From: Serpula lacrymans var. lacrymans S7.9
Taxonomy: Eukaryota; Basidiomycota; Agaricomycetes; Boletales; Serpulaceae
DNA length: 64,000 nucleotides
Direction: 5' to 3'
Assembly: GCF_000218685.1 (NCBI RefSeq)
Contig: NW_006763299.1
Coordinates: 1,504,031-1,568,030, forward strand
The notes beneath the pieces are model-generated. The model was not told the DNA's origin. It saw nothing but the letters and a program-made list of their open reading frames with translations, and ran no database searches. The position numbers and the translations under genes are program-made. The number at the start of each line of letters is the position of its first letter. Positions within the stretch are counted from its first letter, which is position 1. Of this stretch, positions 44,457 through 56,948 are shown piece by piece.

Positions 44457-45341
44457 ATGAGCGGTGATAGTACTTCAAGGCCTACCATCCTCTTTCCAGA
44501 GGTTGAATATGTCGCGCCCGTAGGCGACTGGGCACATCGTGTGCAAGCCCATCCAGACAGCCTACGTTGTCGCATTCGTAAGATCGTTCACTGCAAATCG
44601 AAATCTTCGTCAAACCACGAGTTTCTTCTCGTTCACGTTCGCCAGCCCTCCCGAACCAAGGCCGTTCTGCTGGTCGAGCGGGTAGCTAGTTTCACAGACT
44701 CGGATAGCTCGTCTATACTATCTGATGACGACTCATCGTACGATCAACATACTCACATAAACCCTGTCCTCGCCTCAATATCCGTGTCTTTACCCGCTCG
44801 CGATCGGGTGAGGATATCACACGACGGTACCACCAGTTCTTTGGCGTCTCAGCCCTTCGTGAAACTCCACACACTTTCCTTCCCAAAATCATCATCATCT
44901 CCATCTGTTGCACACTTTGCAGCCCTACTCACTACTGTCAGTCAGCACATATTGGGATATTGCTCAAATGAGGAATCCTGTTCTTGGTTCGCTTATGCCA
45001 CCCTGGAAGTGACGAAGGACATCTTTGGCGGTGTGGACAAGGCGAATAAGAAGTCTACGCAAAAGCGTGTGCCATATGGTGGAATTCGCATCGATGAACG
45101 GGATTCTGCTAAGGTTCTCGTTAGAGAGTATCGGAGAGCCTGGGAAGACTTCTCACGAAGGACTCTACAGATGGAGAAGGAATGGTTAGCTGCCAAAGCC
45201 AAGGTGGGTTTCGCGGTCGAGGAGCATGATGATCAACTTGATTCTGATCGTCTTGATCACAGCCGCAAACTGAGAAATCGAAACGGAAACAAGAGAAGAA
45301 GGCAAAGAAGAAGGACGACTGTGATGCGTTTGCCTCGATGA
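44457..45341 (+). CDS. Hypothetical single-exon protein (about 294 residues)
   Basis: One uninterrupted frame runs to the stop at 45341. The start at 44457 (MSGDSTSRPTILFPEVEYVA) is preferred; an upstream Met at 44415 would add 14 residues (MRFFPFSLQVFRRG). The N-terminal half includes VGDWAHRVQAHPDSLRCRIR and FLLVHVRQPSRTKAVLLVER, then a Ser/Asp-rich stretch (SFTDSDSSSILSDDDSSYDQ). The C-terminal half has HTLSFPKSSSSPSVAHFAAL, CSWFAYATLEVTKDIFGG, VREYRRAWEDFSRRTLQMEK and a very basic end. I do not recognise the family; similar uncharacterised proteins are common in Agaricomycetes. Codon use and lack of stops over 295 codons support a real gene. No membrane segment or signal peptide is seen. 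Confidence 0.7.
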   Translation: MSGDSTSRPTILFPEVEYVAPVGDWAHRVQAHPDSLRCRIRKIVHCKSKSSSNHEFLLVHVRQPSRTKAVLLVERVASFTDSDSSSILSDDDSSYDQHTHINPVLASISVSLPARDRVRISHDGTTSSLASQPFVKLHTLSFPKSSSSPSVAHFAALLTTVSQHILGYCSNEESCSWFAYATLEVTKDIFGGVDKANKKSTQKRVPYGGIRIDERDSAKVLVREYRRAWEDFSRRTLQMEKEWLAAKAKVGFAVEEHDDQLDSDRLDHSRKLRNRNGNKRRRQRRRTTVMRLPR

Positions 45342-45693
45342 TACGGGCAATGGACAGCTGATATCCAAAGCTTAAGCGTTGTTTTCTTTCAGTCTAATTC
45401 ATTATACGGGTCACTCTCAGGTATATTGGCAACATTGGTTTCTGTACTTTTAGATATCAGCATTGATGACCTTTCATGATTCACGACATACTTTTACTGT
45501 AAAATCTTTGTAATTTGATATCTTATCAGCTTCCAAAGGTAGGCACCATGCATTAGTACTATAGTACATATTCGAGTCTGTATCGATATTTTAACACCCT
45601 CACTTGGTTATCTGTTTCCATGACTCAGCTTCTTGTTAAATTCCTGCGCTCTTGCATTCGTTTGTTCACGGACACTTTGTTTTGAATCTTATC

Positions 45694-47652
45694 ATGCGTG
45701 TACTCCCGATACCACTTAATCGATGGGACACCCACCAAACCATATTCTCCAATGAACCTGCAGCACCGCGACCGGCCCAGTTGCCATCTGAGCATCCCAC
45801 CCGTTCCTTCTGGACTGATTCTGCACCTAACGTGAATCCTCTTGCAAGTGAAGGGAGCGAAGGCATTCTCACAAGTGAGGCCGACGTGTGCATTATCGGT
45901 TCAGGGATTACAGGCGTTGGCGTTGCGTACCACCTAGCTGAGTCTGTCGCTGGGGTCGATCATGAAGGACCACTCAAGGTGGTAATCCTTGAAGCACGAG
46001 ACTTTTGTTAGTGTCATCTTGCTGACTGCCACTGGCATGTTGTCGACTTCGTGTGTCGTTCAAGTGTACTGATCATAGTGATTGAAAACAGGTTCGGGAG
46101 CTACTGGTGAGTGCTTCAAATCGTGACCATATGCGTGGATGCAGTTGGAACCCTATCGTACCATTACTAACTGACCTTGATGATAGGTAGGAATGGCGGA
46201 CATCTCACTCCCGCTGCCTTTTTTGATTTTAAGCGTCACGTCACTGAATACGGCACCGACGAGGCTATCCGCTCGCTTGCGCTGGAAGCCCACACAGCGT
46301 CATCTCTCGTTTCGATCATAAATGCTCATGGTCTGGAGGAAAAGGTGGATCTCGTGGAAGGTGGGCATATCGACCTGCTGATTACAGAGAAAGAGGTGGA
46401 AGATGCAAGGGATGACTACGAAGCCGCCGAGAAGGCAGGTGTGGATTTACGGAACGTGCAATGGATGAGTAAAGAGGAAATGCAAGCGGTAAGCTCCAAA
46501 ATGTATATTTCCAAGAAAATACGTCTCAATTCGTGCATGTATCGATGCACCTAGTATGGCACATTATACCCCGCAGTACGCATTCCAGGACATAACGTCT
46601 GGCCACTCAAACTCGTCACTCAGTTGTACCATCTTGCACAAGCTCGCGCCGGCCCCAAGTTCTCTTTGTCGCTGCATACCCGAACCCCTGTCACAGCCAT
46701 CAGCAATGGAGGCGTTACAATTGGCGATTCAAATAATGCGCGTCCATACATCGTTGAAACTCCTCGTGGATCTATCTCTTGCTCACGCGTTGTCCATGCC
46801 ACAAATGGGTATGCATCGCATCTTTTGCCATTTTTAACGGGCCCGGAAGGTATAGTTCCTACTCGAGGCCAGATTATAGCTGTCAGAGCCGCTGCTAGCA
46901 CGCAGGACATAGGCAAAAACGGCTGGGGTGGAAATGAGGTGTGTTTGAGTACTAGTGCATTTCGAGATTTCATATATATTTCAAATGTTCTACAGGGCTT
47001 CGAATATTGGTTCCCAAGGCCCGTTAGAAGAAGTGAAAACGCTAGTACATCTGATGAACAACCTTTGATCATCCTGGGTGGCGGACGTGAAGTTGTTACA
47101 GAACCCCCTTTTGAGTTATACGTGGATGATGATTCGACTAATAATCATGACGCGGGTCGCGTATTGCGAGACTTCTTACCTGCAGTGTTCGATGGAAGGT
47201 TCGAGGCCGGAAGGGAGCCAGAGATGGAATGGGTTAGTTGGATATATGCTCGAAATGATTCTTTTCATCGATTGAATAATGTTTACCACAGACTGGCATC
47301 ATGGCGTTTACTAAGTCAGGAGATCCATTCGTGAGTTTTGAAGCCCACGTCTTGAGTAAGCCAGCCAATGGTTATTATGATTAGGTTGGCCCAGTGTTAG
47401 ATCCTTCAGGCCGTGATTCGGGTGCATATAAAGGTCAATACATAGCTGCTGGGTACACGGGGCATGGCATGCCACGGGCTTTTGGATGGTAGGTCCCAAC
47501 GCTTACATATTTTTGATCGAGACCCATGCTAACTTTTCTTCAGTGCTGAAGTGGTTGCAGAGATGATTATCGCTGAGTTATCTAGAAAACAGTGGAGCAC
47601 TCCGGAGTGGTTGCCTGAAGGATTTCTCACATGGAACCGCATACGCAAATAA
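45694..47652 (+). CDS. FAD-dependent oxidoreductase (DAO family)
   Basis: The family uses FAD to oxidise amino groups or amines. The start at 45694 gives MRVLPIPLNRWDTHQ. The dinucleotide-binding motif is VCIIGSGITGVGVAYHLAES, followed by VVILEARDFCSGATGRNGGH, where the GATGRNGG block is typical of DAO-like proteins. It continues YPAVRIPGHNVWPLKLVTQL, VVHATNGYASHLLPFL, VPTRGQIIAVRA, and a C-terminal FAD-contacting block GQYIAAGYTGHGMPRAFGCA, ending WNRIRK. About seven exons; the glycines of the FAD fold are all present. There is no signal peptide, so a cytosolic or peroxisomal place is possible, but no C-terminal PTS1 is seen. The tRNA gene follows 115 bases downstream. The substrate cannot be read. 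Confidence 0.9.
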
Positions 47653-47766
47653 AAGGAGAGCGACTATGTAAACGTAGCATCTATGTTTAGCATCTAACTA
47701 GGCTGGAATAAATGACCTGATAGACTCGTTTGTTCCTATTCAAGTAACGAATGAAGATACAGTATA

Positions 47767-47838
47767 TCGGTTATGGTGTAGTGGCTAACATTGCTGTCTT
47801 TCACACAGCGGCCCCGGGTTCAATTCCCGGTAACCGAA
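47767..47838 (+). tRNA. tRNA-Glu (anticodon TTC)
   Basis: A 72-base cloverleaf: acceptor stem TCGGTTA paired perfectly with TAACCGA, D arm with GTGTAGTGGCTAACA, anticodon stem GCTGT/ACAGC around loop CTTTCAC (anticodon TTC), and T arm CCCGGGTTCAATTCCCGG. The discriminator is A. No intron. The internal A box (TGGTGTAGTGGC) and B box (GGTTCAATTCC) are present, and a T-run (ATTTTTG at about 47843) can end Pol III transcription. Confidence 0.97.
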
Positions 47839-47988
47839 ATATATTTTTGTGCTTTGTTAATCAGTTTGTTTGGTCCGAGCTTTCCACTCCAAACAATACA
47901 TTCTAGAATTATTTGGACTTTGTGTTTTTCCCGCAGCTTAAATTTCATTTCACAGTAACTAACATCGAGGTGTGGTGGCCTTGTACTT

Positions 47989-50900
47989 ATGTCGCTTCGT
48001 CCGGGTCTTGTCTACCCAATATTTCCGCGATGCAGAAGTGCATTGCATCGAAATGTCTCGGGTCTGGGACTCGCCAACCGTTCCAGAGGCCATGAAGCCC
48101 CATACAAGGCCCGACCACCACCCAGTTTGAACCGAGCAACTGCATATAGGGGCTATGCATCGAATCCGCCTGGTGGAACTGGTGGTGGAGGATTTCCTGG
48201 GTTTGCATTCCAGCAACCACAGCAAAAAGGAGACGCACTGAAAGAATATGTGAGTAACTTAGTGCGTGATAGGATAGCAACGATTTGACTGTGCATTTCA
48301 GAGTGTTGATTTAACGGAACTGGCGAGGAATGGAAAACTTGACCCTACTATTGGAAGGGATGATGGCGAGTCCTCTCCCGGGCCTACACTCTCGCAAATA
48401 CTCAATATATCATTCATTCAGAGATACGTCGTACTATACAGAGTATGATATCCACTATTCTTGAAAATACTAAATCTGATCGTTGTTTGAAGTCCTGTCT
48501 CGAAGGACAAAGTCCAATCCAGTGGTAAAATCAAATATGAAGCACTGTTAGTAGTACGGGGCCTGATGTTTTCCATTTTCTCAGTTGATAGGGCCCCCTG
48601 GCGTCGGCAAAACCGCTATATTGGAGGGTCTCGCAAGTAGAATAGTGGCGAAAGAAGTTCCCGAAGTAAGTCAAAGGCTGCTGTTTGGTCATAACTACGT
48701 TTTACCATCCTTGGATTAGTCTCTGCATGACAAGAAGGTCCTATCCATTGACCTTTCCGCCATTATGGCCGGTTCGGGTATTCGTGGACAATTTGAAGAA
48801 AAGTTCAAGGCCCTCATACGTGACATTGAAGATGAAGTGCGTAGTATCTCTATCTGTGATGGAAATGATGGCTGCTGAGATTTTCAATATAGGCAGGGAA
48901 TGTTATTTGTTTTATCGATGAAGTCCGTGAGTGTCGAGACGCTTAGGCCCTAGCCATCACAGACTGGATATTCAGACTTTTTTTGTTGTATTTAGACACA
49001 CTTTTCAACCTTGGTAAAGCAGAAGGCAGCATCGACGCTGGTCAGATGATTAAACCGGCTCTTGCTCGAGGTTTACAGTTAGTTGGGGCCACGACACGTA
49101 ACGTTACATGACGCATATATGAGTGGGACAACACCTCATTTATGGCCTTTTCTTGCAGCTGACGAATATAGAAAAACGATTGGCAAGGATGCTGCTCTCG
49201 AACGCCGGTTTCAGCCAGTTCAGATCGACGAGCCAACTGTAGAATCAACGATATCCATTTTGCGGGGGCTCAAGCCGCGATATGAAGTCCACCATGGGGT
49301 TGAGATTGCGGATGGTGCACTCGTGACGGGTATGCGTACTGAATGTATGCTTCTTTATCTACGCTGACTGACCATTATATCAGCGGCGGTGTATGGTGCT
49401 CGGTATATATCTGATCGCTATCTTCCTGACAAGGCGATTGATCTCGTGGACGAAGCCGCCTCTTCTCTTCGTCTCGCTCAAGAGTCCAAACCGGACGAAC
49501 TGGAAGCTCTGGACCGCGAGATCGTTACGCTTCAAATCGAGCTTGAGAGTCTGAAGAACGAATCAGATGTATTTAGTGTAGAGAGGAGAAGGAAACTGGA
49601 GGAGCAGCTAAGGGCAAAGAAAGAAGATGCAGAACAGTTGACTGCCATTTGGCAAAATGGTGAGTTCCATGTCTACCTCATCGGGTACTTTGAAACATAA
49701 GCACATCGATTACTTACATGAACCCCAGAACGCGCTCGCCTTGATCGTCTGAAGGACTTGAAACAGCGACTTGAAGACGCCAAGCATGAACTCGAAGTCG
49801 CGCAGCGTCAGGGCCAATATGAAAGGGCGTCACAGTTGCGTTTTGGCACGATACCGGATCTAGAGCAGCAGTTGCCGAAGGACGGTGAGAGGAAAGAGGA
49901 GGGCGAGGAGGGCCCTCTTTACATGTTACACGATCGGGTCACAAGCAACGATATTTCAAGGGTGGTAGCAAAGGCGACTGGAATCCCTGTCCAGAATTTA
50001 CTGAAAGGCGAAAGGGACAAGTTGGTTCATGTGAGTATATGCGCTTTTTTGATTTGTCTGCTACTATAAGTTTTACTTGAACCAAATTATAGATGGAAGA
50101 CACACTCAAGCAACGTGTTGTAGGACAAGATCACATTGTTACTGCTATTAGCGACTCTGTTCGTATATCTCGCGCTGGCTTGCAGGCACCCAACCGCCCC
50201 GTCGCGTCTTTCCTATTCCTTGGCCCAACAGGTGTCGGGAAGGTCGGTCCATTCTTAACTTCAAAGAGTCAAACTTCGAAATTCTTTGTCTAGACGGAAC
50301 TCTCCAAGGCACTGGCAAGATTTTTATTTAACGATGAACAAAGGGGACTGTGCGTATTCAGACTCGATGTTTTACTCGCCTATCTGATAATGTTATTAGA
50401 ATCAATATTAACATGTCGGAGGTATATTCTTTCGAGCTTCATATCTAAAACACGTCCTGAAGTCTACTCACTAGTATCATGATCGACATACCATCTCGAG
50501 GCTTATTGGTGCTGCACCTGGCTATGTTGGTTTCGAGGAAGGCGGTATGGAATTCGTTGTCATCCCTCAGTATCCTTACTCATGAGATCAAAAGGTCAAT
50601 TGACGGAGGCTGTTCGTCGCAAGCCTTATGGTAAAGGTGCCATCATTTTATATTACTCCGGTCTCATTCGTCCTTGTAGCTGTTATTTTACTGGATGAAC
50701 TCGAAAAGGCTCACAAGGTGAGCATCGCGCAAAATTTTTGAGCCCAATCGCCGCTAACAAAAATTCACAAACAAGGATGTTGCGATGATATTGTTGCAAA
50801 TTCTTGACGAGGGTAGCATTACTGATAGTCAAGGTCGAAAGGTAGACTTCAAGGTAAACGACATAGTGACCTAATATTATTCTTACTGACCATAATCCTC

Positions 50901-51464
50901 TAGAACACCATTGTTTGTTTGACTAGCAATTTGGGCAGTGATATTCTTGCCCATTCTTCGTCATGCGACTCCAATGGTATTGTCACGGAAGAAGCGATGA
51001 ACCTAGTCCTGGAACGCACAGGCGAATATTTCCCTCCCGAGCTTCTGAATCGCCTCGACTCGATACTTGTGTTCAATAAACTGTCGCGCGAGTCCATTTT
51101 ACGAGTGGTGTCTCTTCGACTGGACGATGTAGCCAAGAGATTGAAGGACCGCAGGATTACACTGGATGTCGATGCTGCTGCTCGAGAATGGCTTGCAAGT
51201 AAGGGGTATTCGGACATTTATGGTGCCCGTGCTATTTCACGCGTAGTCCGCACTGATGTTCTATTTGTTATGGCTCAAAAGTTGTTAAGGGGGACGATAA
51301 GGTTTTTGAACCGTGCTTGGCTCTCCAAATCAAGCTAATCATGACCTTTCAGGGACGGCGATGTGGTTACAATACGTTCTAATGGAGATTCTCTGCATAT
51401 CCAGGATATTCATCCTCCAGATGCCGCTGCAGCTTCGGGTAGTCTAACTGACGACTCACACTAA
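47989..51464 (+). CDS. HSP78: Mitochondrial ClpB-type disaggregase HSP78
   Basis: HSP78 is a hexameric AAA+ chaperone of the mitochondrial matrix that resolves protein aggregates with Hsp70. The N-terminus ([20 protein letters not shown]) is basic and hydroxyl-rich like a mitochondrial presequence, and the ClpB N-domain is absent, as is usual for HSP78. The first AAA+ domain shows [20 protein letters not shown], Walker A GPPGVGKT, Walker B ICFIDEVHTLF and a [20 protein letters not shown] block. A coiled-coil middle domain follows ([20 protein letters not shown]). The second AAA+ domain shows [16 protein letters not shown], Walker A GPTGVGKT, Walker [22 protein letters not shown] and [13 protein letters not shown]. 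About 17 introns; the stop is at 51464. All ATPase motifs look intact. Confidence 0.96.
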
Positions 51465-51655
51465 TCGCATATCGTAGTATCATATTTCTATCTGCATAAA
51501 CATCACTACTCAATAAGCATATATCTAGTCACTATTAGCTATTAGAAACCAGCGTAAATCCCCACTCTATGTAGCTATAGTGTATTCATCAACCAAAATT
51601 AGTCCTTTTTACTAACCAGTAGTCCATGGGCAGACATCAGCTCAGAAGGTACTGC

Positions 51656-54600
51656 TCAGTCATTTCGTTTTGATTTGTTTGATTTTCTTTGGTTTGATTG
51701 CGTTTCTGATGAAGCCTGAGTGCGTTTTCCTTTCGATTTCCCATTCTTCTTTGAGCTTTTATCGCGAGGGGCAGGTTGGGCCGTTGGTTGCGACTCGAGG
51801 CGTACGCGTTCTTCCTCTGCTTCCCACCACTTCATGAACTCCTCTTCTCTTTGGCGAGATTGTTCCTCTTCTTGAATCTCAAGTAAAGATCTCTTTTCTT
51901 GCGTCCCAGCGTTTCCTTGTTCTAGTTGTAGTCGTTGGATCTCGGCAAATGGTAGCGCAGACCCGGGCACAGTGGGTTCTACTACAGGCTTTACAGGTGG
52001 GAGTGTCCATGCACCCCCGTTACTCCTATACAAAGAACGTCATTAAGGTGTAACTGGAAAAGGGGAAAGTACTTACGAAACACGACGCGCTGCGGAGGGG
52101 CCAGGTTTCGCAGGTGAAGCTCGAGCAGGGGTGATCATTGGTCCTAGTCCTAGCTGTGCTTGTTGCGTCTTGAGTGTTGCTATACTCCGTGAAGGACTTG
52201 GCGTAGAAGGCTGCGTCATCATAAGACGTGTATCGGGCGCCTTCACTTGAGCAGATGAGGGTGTGCCCAGAGGAGTACTAGTAGGGGAAGGGTGTTTCGT
52301 CGGAGTGCTAGGTGGTATAGGCAGCTTCCAGGGTGAAGTGCCCGAAGTGTTTGAACGCGAGGCTGTAATAGCGGGTCGCTGGGTCATTCTGTCAAGGCCT
52401 GGGGTAGTAGGTACGGTATTTTTTGGCGTGATTTTGCTATTCTCAGTTTCTGCCATAATCGTTTTCAGATCAACGCTGCCCAATACGATTAGCATAGAAG
52501 TCGTGTTCGGCTCTCATTCCAAAACATACCGTGTCGATACACCTCGTTTCCATACTGCAGGCCTGGCATGCGAAGTGTCTGATTCTAGCAAAGTAGATGC
52601 TTGGCTGAGGTCTAAAGCCGGAATCGCATCTGCGTCATCCATGGTATCCATGGAAAATATTTCATCCCCTATCGGTCCTACACTTGGAACAGGACGAAGG
52701 CCAGACCTGGGATGCAATGAAGGACTTGTTGAAGGCGAACCAGCTATCGACGGACGAATCCCTTTCCTTGTTGGGCCTGACGGAGATAACTTGGGAGATC
52801 TATGTATGTGTGACTTGCGATGTACAGGAACTATAGGTTCTGGTATATCCTGTTCTGCAAGCCAGTCGTGGTGCTTTTTCAATGCCTCATTGGCGAGTTT
52901 ATTCGAGCGAGACAAAGAAGATTTCTGTGCTTGTTGTTTACGCAAGAACTTGGAGAATTGCGTTATGAGGTCAGGCGAAAGATCATCGAGCATTCCACAT
53001 TCAAGTAATGTTTCAAGGTTAGCAGCCATGTAACCTTGCAAACTTTCGACAAGATCGACAGCCTGATAATAAGTCGCGTCTGCCAGCAGGAAGCAAATGT
53101 TGTTGATATTGAGATGCTTCAAAATAACCGCAGAGCAGTGAAGAATCATCCGATCCAACAGAAGCTCGCTCTTGGAGAGGATCGTATCAGGATGTGATAC
53201 ATTAACAACACACTGGCTTCACTCACCGCGGCTGCCATAACTTCGAACATAAATTCCATAACGTGGTCAACAGTGTGCAAGGAATCTGGGGGATTTGAGC
53301 TTCCAATACAAGTATAGGACGATATAGTATGTATACGAACCTATCGTTTCAAACATTGCTCCTTCTTCCCCGCAGCAGAGAAAACGGAGGATGTATTCCA
53401 TAACACGCCATTTGAGGTGTTTCATATTGATCCTAACGACACCAAATTCATCTCGTCGCTTGATGGTCCACACGTTGTCTCCAAAGAAGGTTGCAAAAAA
53501 CGGGGATCGGGCTCGAAGGATAGCAGAGTAACATGAAATCTCTTGATCTGCTAACTGAAGAATGGCATCAGGAGGAGGCAAACTCTTTGTGGTGTTCTTA
53601 TCCGCATTACTGAATAGACGGCTATAATCGTCTATGAGGGATGAGACTGGAATCCGTTTCGCGAGTGATTCCAGAGCCTGTGTAAGGTGAGGAAGTTCTA
53701 AGATCCTCGCCAGAATTTGGAGCTCGGTCTTGACCTGAATAGGATACACATTCAAGTCTCTTAGCTGTGTGTCGAATGGTAAGCCGATCCGACGATCCCA
53801 GATGGCTAAGAGCTCGTCGCAGTACAGGTACCTCAACAAAACGAGGACGGACAGGGCACCACACCCAGCAAACACTAAACGGGAAAGAAGAGCTGGCTTT
53901 CCGGGTGCAGTGTTATGATCCCTGCATCTCACAGATACTTTGGACACCGTATCTTGTACGGCGGCTGTGCTGGATAAAATGCTGCAGAGTACGGGGCATC
54001 TCGCGGATAGGACAATGCGATGGACAGGGAACTCGGATCCAGAGGGTATTCTTACGAGAAGGTCGGCGCCATGAGGGAGATTTTCGTAATTATAGAGATT
54101 ACTGCCTGGAGACTTCCGGATGATCTTCTCCCGCTTGATCAGATTAAGGATGCGAGAGAGCTCTGCGATATCGTCAAGAATTGGGACGTCTTCAACCTCG
54201 TCGTCAATATCAACGACGGGCATAAACCCGCTTCCACTTGGGCCAGAGAACGGTATGGAAGAAAGGCCAGCCGAATGTCCGTCGTTTGTAAGCCAACATA
54301 GATAAGGTTGAACATCAGCCATATCCTGCGCAAAAGTTTGACCCGACAGTCGAATCGGTTCTGGTCGAAAGTCGACGCGAAGCGCACCAAATGCACCTGT
54401 ACTGTTGGCGCATACCTTAATGGTACGTTGAATATAGGGAACACGCTGGAACTTAAACGTTTTTGCGCTGCTGGACTGTCCCCCCTTTGGATTTCGTATA
54501 CGTACGAAAACATGGCCTGAGAATGTACAGACAATAATAGAGCCGTCAGCTCCGAGATCAACATCCTAGAAAGACTGTGTCAAACGAGATCTACATGAGT

Positions 54601-56449
54601 AGTTGTTTACGCACTCTGACTCCACTGAACTGTTTTCGCAGAGCCCAAACACGTTGTGGTATAACAGTTGCGGCTCCCTTCCCATGAAGTCCATCATCAG
54701 ATGAGCCTGGAGGGGTGAATATGAAAACTTCGCCATTCGAGGACAGGGCAGCAAACGTGTCCTCGCAACTTGTGATCTTCGCGACCTTTGGTCCTTTGAT
54801 AGCTTGAGGTGGCCGATAAACATGTATTTCGGACGAGAAGCTCTGCGTAGGGAAGCTAACAAGGATGAGTAACCGTGTGAAAATACTACACAAGTCATCT
54901 CACTTGATCTTAAGAACGATGTCATTCCAGAGAAAGGCAACATCCCCTGATTTGAGCAGACATGCCATTGCATTATCCTGCCAAGAGAATATCAAACCGA
55001 GGATAAGACTTGGTATACTACAAATTTACCGTCATAGCAATTGCAGTAACAGGCTGAACAACCACAGTTACTTTTCTGGGTAGGACCTGCACTGGTGTCG
55101 CATTCTTGCTATAGCCTAACGAGAAGCGATAGGTCTTCAATATCTCGCAAGGATAAAATATGACCATACCGAGCTGCCCACTATTAGTGCCCCAAGTGAA
55201 AACTTCAGTTTCGGTCCAACAGGCTGAGGCAGTTTTGCAAGCTGCGATACCTCTGACAGTCTCTTTCTTCAAATGACCTATCTTTCGCGGAGATGCTTGA
55301 ATAGGCTCTTCCCGCCGTCCGACAGACATGGGAGACTGATCAACTACATATCCAAGCTGAGAAAAGCGATTAAGGCCCCAGCTCAGTACTTCCCAGCTCT
55401 TCGTCAGAGCCAGAGTGTGATCTTGTCCCAGTGCTACTGACACGACGTTGTGTGAGAATTCTGGAAGAGTCATCAGACCGTATTGCGTATGTTGACTTGG
55501 TCCTAGGCTGTGACAAAAGAAATCTGTACAAGCTTTCATAGCTCTTGTTAGGAACGTACCGTCCTCCGCTTCCGAACCCACATAATCGTAAATTGTCTTG
55601 GCTTTCAGAGGTAACCACGACTGCGATGCGACAGTTCAATAAAATATAAAAGACGAAGAACGACATTTACCTGTGTGAAGCCTGGACATGGAGATCTGAC
55701 GAACTTGAATTGGTGAAAAACGAACTTCCAAAGTTTTGTCATGCAAGTTGGGATCATGTTTACGAGGAATGATAACCTGATCTGGAAATGTTCTGTTGTC
55801 GCTATCTCCAAGTCCTAGAGCAGCGTTCCTGGGAGAAGCACAAGAATATAGGGAAAATATGAATATGACGCAAGCTGTATGCGCACCTATTTGCCCCCCA
55901 CGTAAATAACTCCGCAGGACCTTCATCTGTTGCATCTGGTTTCGTTGTCCGCAACGTGGTATTATATAGATCAAATGCAGTATATCCCTCCAGGTCCTTT
56001 AGTGAGGTATCGACGTCAGAACGTTTGAGGAGTAAAATGCTGTGCTTTCGATAAGCTCTCCGCTATTGAAACGAGCAAGAATAGACGCACGCTGCAGCAA
56101 GATTACCCGCATACAATGCCCTGTGAAGTGCGGTCCAATTACTTTCTGCATCCTGAAGATTGACGTTTATCGCGGGGTGGGCAAGCAAGAATCGAACATA
56201 TTGCAAGCTCGATGGCTCAACGGAAGCGCAGGCCATATGTAGGACGGTTCTTCCCAACCAGTCGCGCGCGTTGACATCAGTGGTCAAGATAGAGGAGTGT
56301 GCAGTGGAACGACTCCATGATTTTCCGCCGCTAGTGCTGAGGCTTGCTAAGCTAGAGGTGGAGGGTTGTCCACGGATCCCGGTACTCTCAAGCAGACGCT
56401 GAAAAGCCTGCTGGTTTCGTAAGTTGAAGTGGACATGGAGCAAGGTCAT
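51656..56449 (-). CDS. Ankyrin-RCC1-BTB protein (IBtk / S. pombe Btb3-like)
   Basis: The start at 56449 (MTLLHVHFNLRNQQAFQRLL) leads into ankyrin repeats (DVNARDWLGRTVLHMACASV, NVNLQDAESNWTALHRALYA). An RCC1 propeller follows (NAALGLGDSDNRTFP, VSVALGQDHTLALTKSWEVL, TEVFTWGTNSGQLG). The next exons carry two BTB/POZ regions: HGADLLVRIPSGSEFPVHRI with VLSARCPVLCSILSS, and SCYSAILRARSPFFATFFGD with YILRFLCCGEE. The C-terminal part is Ser/Pro-rich (PWKLPIPPSTPTKHPSPTST) and ends in a Lys-rich tail at 51656. This order is that of animal IBtk and fission-yeast Btb3, substrate adaptors of Cullin-3 ubiquitin ligases. Many introns; the second BTB is followed by LADATYYQAVDLVESLQGYM, the usual BACK-like helices. 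The function is by family. Confidence 0.85.
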
Positions 56450-56948
56450 GCGAGGTGGTGGTCAGACCGAGCGACCTACAAGGAGAGCTGATGACTCCTT
56501 CGCAAGATCGCGTAGTCCAGGGGTTGTTGTGCTCGCTGACAAGCACAACTAGAAATTCTAGATTTCTTGGAGCAAAACCGAAAAAGAGACGTTGGTTCAG
56601 GAAAAAGAGAAGGGCGCTAAGTCAATAATATGGAGGGTCAAGGTTAGAGCAGCGAGAGCTGGAATGTAATGTCAAAAGCAGGAAGAGATAACGACATTCC
56701 GGCTCCGTCAAATAATGAATCACCAAAACTCGGAACGTGCGCACGTGCGAATCCGCTACCCAAAGCGTTCCCAGGTGAGTCTTCCGAGATATGTCAAATG
56801 ACACTCATGTTATCAGGCAAGCACGTCTGTCCGATATAAGACCACGTTTATTTGGGAGCATATGGTAAATCAAAAGCATATTCGATATTTCATAAAATGG
56901 TTAGTATATAGGGTATCTCCAAATCACTGACACGGCCCATGCTAACAT
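56450..56948. other. Gap between IBtk-like start and monooxygenase end
   Basis: About 500 bases with no recognised gene. It should contain the IBtk-like promoter (left part) and the 3' untranslated region of the monooxygenase (right part). A perfect palindrome GTGCGCAC lies at about 56738-56745. Confidence 0.45.

Noticed and set aside
52263..53033. Plus-strand frame of 256 codons
   Set aside because: It is antisense to the C-terminal exons of the IBtk-like gene and has no recognised domain.
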